DNA of 8,871 nucleotides. It comes from Pyrinomonas sp040289685 (GTDB lineage Bacteria > Acidobacteriota > Blastocatellia > Pyrinomonadales > Pyrinomonadaceae). Where the stretch lies: contig NZ_PSLQ01000093.1 of NCBI RefSeq assembly GCF_040289685.1, positions 1-8,871 of the forward strand. The letters run 5' to 3'. Below are positions 7,036-8,871 of this stretch, one piece after another (position 1 is the first letter of the stretch; each line of letters starts with the position of its first letter). A program made the translations under genes and the position numbers. A model generated the notes under the pieces. That model searched no databases and was not told where the DNA came from. It saw only the letters and a program-made list of their open reading frames with translations.

Positions 7036-7710
7036 TCATTGCTTGTCTTGTGGCGACTTCGGCAGCGCACGCCACATGTCTATGATGCGCCCGACGAGCG
7101 CACACAGATCATCCGCGGTCGAGAAGAGCTTGATCGCGGCGGCGCCGCTTGCGCCCGCTTCAAAAACGCGAGCGATGTTCTCCTCGGTGATGCCGCCAAT
7201 GGCCACCACCGGGAATGGGTCGAGCGCTGTGGTTATTTCGCGTAAAAGATCCAATCCGAGAGGCGGCCCGTAGAGCCGCTTTTGCGGCGTATCGAAAACG
7301 GGACCGAAAAGGATGAAATCTGCGCCTTCGTCGCGCGCGCGCTTCGCTTCGTCGAACGAATGGGTTGAGACGCCGATGAGGAAGCGTTCGCCGAAGAGCT
7401 GGCGGATGACGCGGGCACGCATTGACCGTGCGGTCAAATGAACGCCATCCGCTTCCGCTGCGCGCGCGATGTCAGCGCGATCGTTGACGAGCAAACGGGT
7501 CGCCGTGCCGCGCGTAATGCCTACTGCTTGACGCGCAAGCTCATAGAGAGCGCGCCCCGAAAGGTTTTTCTCGCGAAGCTGTACGGCTGTGATCCCAGCT
7601 TGCGTCGCGCGAAGGACCAAGTCGAGCGTGCGTGCCGTTTCGGTAGGAGCGGCATCGTCGCGCAGTTCACCGCTGGTGACGAGGTAGATAATGGGAAGCT
7701 TGAGCAGCAT
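7036..7710 (-). CDS. thiE: Thiamine phosphate synthase-family protein (ThiE/TenI)
   Basis: Family members are cytoplasmic TIM-barrel enzymes of thiamine synthesis. ThiE joins HMP-PP with thiazole phosphate, and the relative TenI tautomerises the thiazole. The 224-residue protein shows QLREKN (44-49), NDRADIA (76-82), DGVHL (88-92), IGVSTH (112-117), FGPVFDTPQK (135-144) and VAIGGI (169-174). The GQxD segment that normally follows GVHL in ThiE, whose Asp binds magnesium, is replaced by TARSM, and the usual TxTK is TPQK. The GAAAIKLFS end also looks TenI-like. The symbol given is therefore the family name, and TenI activity is a real alternative. The ATG at 7710 gives the conserved IIYLVTSGEL opening; AGGAAG is about 17 nt upstream, too far for a normal site. 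The start lies inside the upstream membrane-protein gene, so the two are probably co-transcribed and translationally coupled. No other thiamine gene is present. Confidence 0.85.
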   Translation of the reverse strand: MLLKLPIIYLVTSGELRDDAAPTETARTLDLVLRATQAGITAVQLREKNLSGRALYELARQAVGITRGTATRLLVNDRADIARAAEADGVHLTARSMRARVIRQLFGERFLIGVSTHSFDEAKRARDEGADFILFGPVFDTPQKRLYGPPLGLDLLREITTALDPFPVVAIGGITEENIARVFEAGASGAAAIKLFSTADDLCALVGRIIDMWRALPKSPQDKQ

Positions 7711-8008
7711 CTTTGGCGCGCGCTTGTTCTTCCTGTAGCAAACGCACCGTCTGCCGAAAGTGAAACATCTCCCAGACGGCCATTAACAGGTTGACGATGC
7801 CGAGTCCGGTCACGGCCCCGCGCACCCAACCCGAAGCGATGACCTGCTGCAAACCCGTAAGACCGGTCTTCTGCGCCGCGTAGAACAGCAGGTAATTGTC
7901 GCCCCAATCGCCGAGACCGAACGGCTGAACCCAGGGCAACAAGACGAGCGCGAGCCCCACTTCAAGACTCAAAATGATGTAAAAGATGACGGTTACTCTT
8001 GCAGCCAT
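7667..8008 (-). CDS. Small two-helix membrane protein of unknown function
   Basis: From the chosen ATG the protein has 113 residues. A first hydrophobic helix covers about 5-27 (VIFYIILSLEVGLALVLLPW). A polar stretch with GDWGDNYLLFYAAQ follows, then a second helix at about 61-83 (VRGAVTGLGIVNLLMAVWEM). The charged tail RQTVRLLQEEQARAKDAAQ is likely cytoplasmic. I do not recognise a named family. The start is uncertain: an in-frame ATG at 8032 and a TTG at 8080 lie upstream. I chose 8008 because GGGGA precedes it closely and the helix then begins right after the start. A TATGAT box at 8091-8086 could be a -10 element, but it has no good -35. The 3' end overlaps the ThiE-family gene by 44 nt in another frame, which suggests coupling. 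A link to thiamine (for example a transport accessory) would be speculation. Confidence 0.7.
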   Translation of the reverse strand: MAARVTVIFYIILSLEVGLALVLLPWVQPFGLGDWGDNYLLFYAAQKTGLTGLQQVIASGWVRGAVTGLGIVNLLMAVWEMFHFRQTVRLLQEEQARAKDAAQASHYLPRHQR

Positions 8009-8301
8009 TTTCCCCGTTTTCGATGATGGCATAAAACGGCGTCGTTCGTCCACCGTTTTGGCAGGTGAGCGACGAGCCAAAATCGATCATAAGCCGATCG
8101 TGGGGCTTACGGGTTTCGCTCTTTCGCCGAATCAAGCGAAGCCAAACACCGATCAAACACGCTTCAGAACGCACCCACCGTTTTTTACGACACACGCTCC
8201 TTGACAGTCTCCCTCTCAAAAGCAGCTAGCGCTTCAAGGGTATGACAGTAAAAGCTCTTCTGGTAAGTCGATGTCGCCTACGCAGCGATCTGTGCCTTGA
8301 A

Positions 8302-8550
8302 GGCTGAATCGATCGCGCGTCTGATCGTCACGCAAGTCTTGAACCGAATGGGGATCACCCAAGCTCGGGCTGAATCGATCTTCGTCTGATCATCACGTCC
8401 ACGCTTCCCAGTACTCGGTCCTCTGGAAGCATCAGCGCCCGTTGATCACTCTTCGTCCAGATCCATCAGCCACGCCCCGACGGTCCGTTCTGCCGATTCC
8501 ACGCTCAGAAAATGCGGATCACCCGATGCGGGCGCCGAATCTTCGCGTTC
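8302..8550. repeat. Degenerate repeat cluster, about 66-nt period
   Basis: Units at 8302-8332 and 8368-8397 share GGCTGAATCGATC, then CGTCTGATC(G/A)TCACG. A third, weaker unit lies at about 8444-8474 (GATC, TTCGTC, ATCA, CACG). A fourth at 8511-8550 repeats the stretch that begins at 8347 (AATG(G/C)GGATCACCC followed by GAATC and TTCG). GATC marks recur at 8311, 8377, 8444 and 8517, about 66-73 nt apart. This looks like an old tandem array that has decayed. Confidence 0.5.
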
Positions 8551-8569
8551 AGCCGTTGCGGCTCGCTCG

Positions 8570-8757
8570 TCATACGCAGTCGCTAGCGCGTGCCGTTTCG
8601 GTGTCATCGCTGGTGTGCTCAGACCGCGCAGCTCGCAGATGCTCGGTGATGTGCGCTTGGAACAGGTGGTTGCCGAGCTGTTCGAGCAGGCAAGCGATTC
8701 GGTCGTTGTTCAGAAAAAGCTGCTGCACGAGGTCATGTTTGACTGATAGTCGGCCAT
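8570..8757 (-). pseudogene. Broken N-terminal fragment of an IS256/Mutator-type transposase
   Basis: From an ATG at 8757 the minus strand reads MADYQSN. After a frameshift near 8735 it continues LVQQLFLNNDRIACLLEQL, then NHLFQAHITEHLRAARSEH, and reaches a stop at 8572-8570. The order of an N-terminal helical segment followed by a TEHL(G) box recalls the N-terminus of IS256-family transposases. The expected RNGY region and the catalytic DDE domain are not readable. The call rests on remembered family motifs, so moderate doubt remains. Confidence 0.38.
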
Positions 8758-8871
8758 CTGTTTTTCCGGTTGGTCTTCCAGCGCTCGATCCAGCAGAGGA
8801 AGGTGACTGTTTCGAATTTGGAACCGAAGTAGGAGAGGAACAGAACCGCCCTAGAACGTCCGAAACGGGCT

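Larger units (their letters stand above)
8201..8812 (-). mobile_element. Possible remnant of an IS256-type element with decayed ends
   Basis: TTGACAGTCTCC at 8201-8212 and GGTGACTGT at 8802-8810 are imperfect inverted ends. They bracket the transposase-like fragment, whose ATG lies about 45 nt inside the right end, as is usual for an insertion sequence. The interior is too short for a full transposase (about 1200 nt), so it would be internally deleted. The end match is only about 10 of 16, and no target duplication was identified. The boundaries are tentative. Confidence 0.22.
8081..8871. other. Gene-poor right flank with decayed sequence
   Basis: No intact gene with a ribosome site or family match is visible on either strand. 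The first 120 nt would hold the leader and promoter of the membrane-protein gene on the minus strand. From about 8300 to 8550 the sequence is a set of degenerate repeats. From 8570 to 8757 the minus strand reads like a broken transposase N-terminus. A minus frame open from the right edge to a stop at 8735-8733 (45 residues) is not recognisable. Confidence 0.55.

Noticed and set aside
6438..7070. A 210-residue minus frame across the end of the TPR gene and the 42-nt repeats
   Set aside because: Most of it is antisense to conserved TPR sequence, the rest is the repeat region, and it overlaps the end of the ThiE-family gene.
8177..8187. The T run (CCGTTTTTTACG) as an intrinsic terminator
   Set aside because: No GC-rich stem precedes it on the plus strand, and the A run on the other strand gives none either.
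8302..8397. A second CRISPR-like pair (about 30-nt repeats with a 35-nt spacer)
   Set aside because: The units differ in length and sequence, and further degenerate units continue the pattern through the supposed spacers.

Overview
The window carries five confidently called protein genes plus one small, less certain membrane-protein gene. It is housekeeping metabolism with non-coding intergenic stretches that hold decayed repeats. Base composition is moderately GC-rich by eye. The conserved proteins, the large TPR protein and the ETF-ubiquinone oxidoreductase look like those of Acidobacteriota, perhaps the class Blastocatellia. That placement is an impression from protein style, not a search result. 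No rRNA, tRNA, CRISPR array or intact mobile element was seen.

Layout: 1-128 is the left edge, with a possible 3' end of an unknown plus-strand frame. 129-908 (minus) is coaX, type III pantothenate kinase, with a small hairpin in its leader. 1134-2852 (minus) is an electron transfer flavoprotein:ubiquinone oxidoreductase that starts at a GTG with a strong ribosome binding site. 2853-3138 is a divergent promoter region. 3139-4125 (plus) is hemB, porphobilinogen synthase, best started at a TTG. 4126-4652 is non-coding, with two pairs of short direct repeats and then a good promoter. 4653-6812 (plus) is a 719-residue cytoplasmic TPR protein of unknown role. 6813-7035 is a convergent intergenic region with a 42-nt repeat pair. 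7036-7710 (minus) is a thiamine phosphate synthase-family protein with TenI-like features. It overlaps by 44 nt a small two-helix membrane protein at 7667-8008 (minus). 8009-8871 has no intact gene; it holds a degenerate set of repeats and what looks like a broken fragment of an IS256-family transposase.

The enzymes cover cofactor supply (CoA via CoaX, tetrapyrrole via HemB, thiamine via the ThiE/TenI-family protein) and electron entry into the quinone pool from flavoprotein dehydrogenases. Gene order does not indicate a dedicated pathway cluster. I did not find a convincing new biological system. The items most worth a second look are the repeats, the leader hairpin of coaX, the atypical active site of the ThiE-family protein, and the modular TPR protein.
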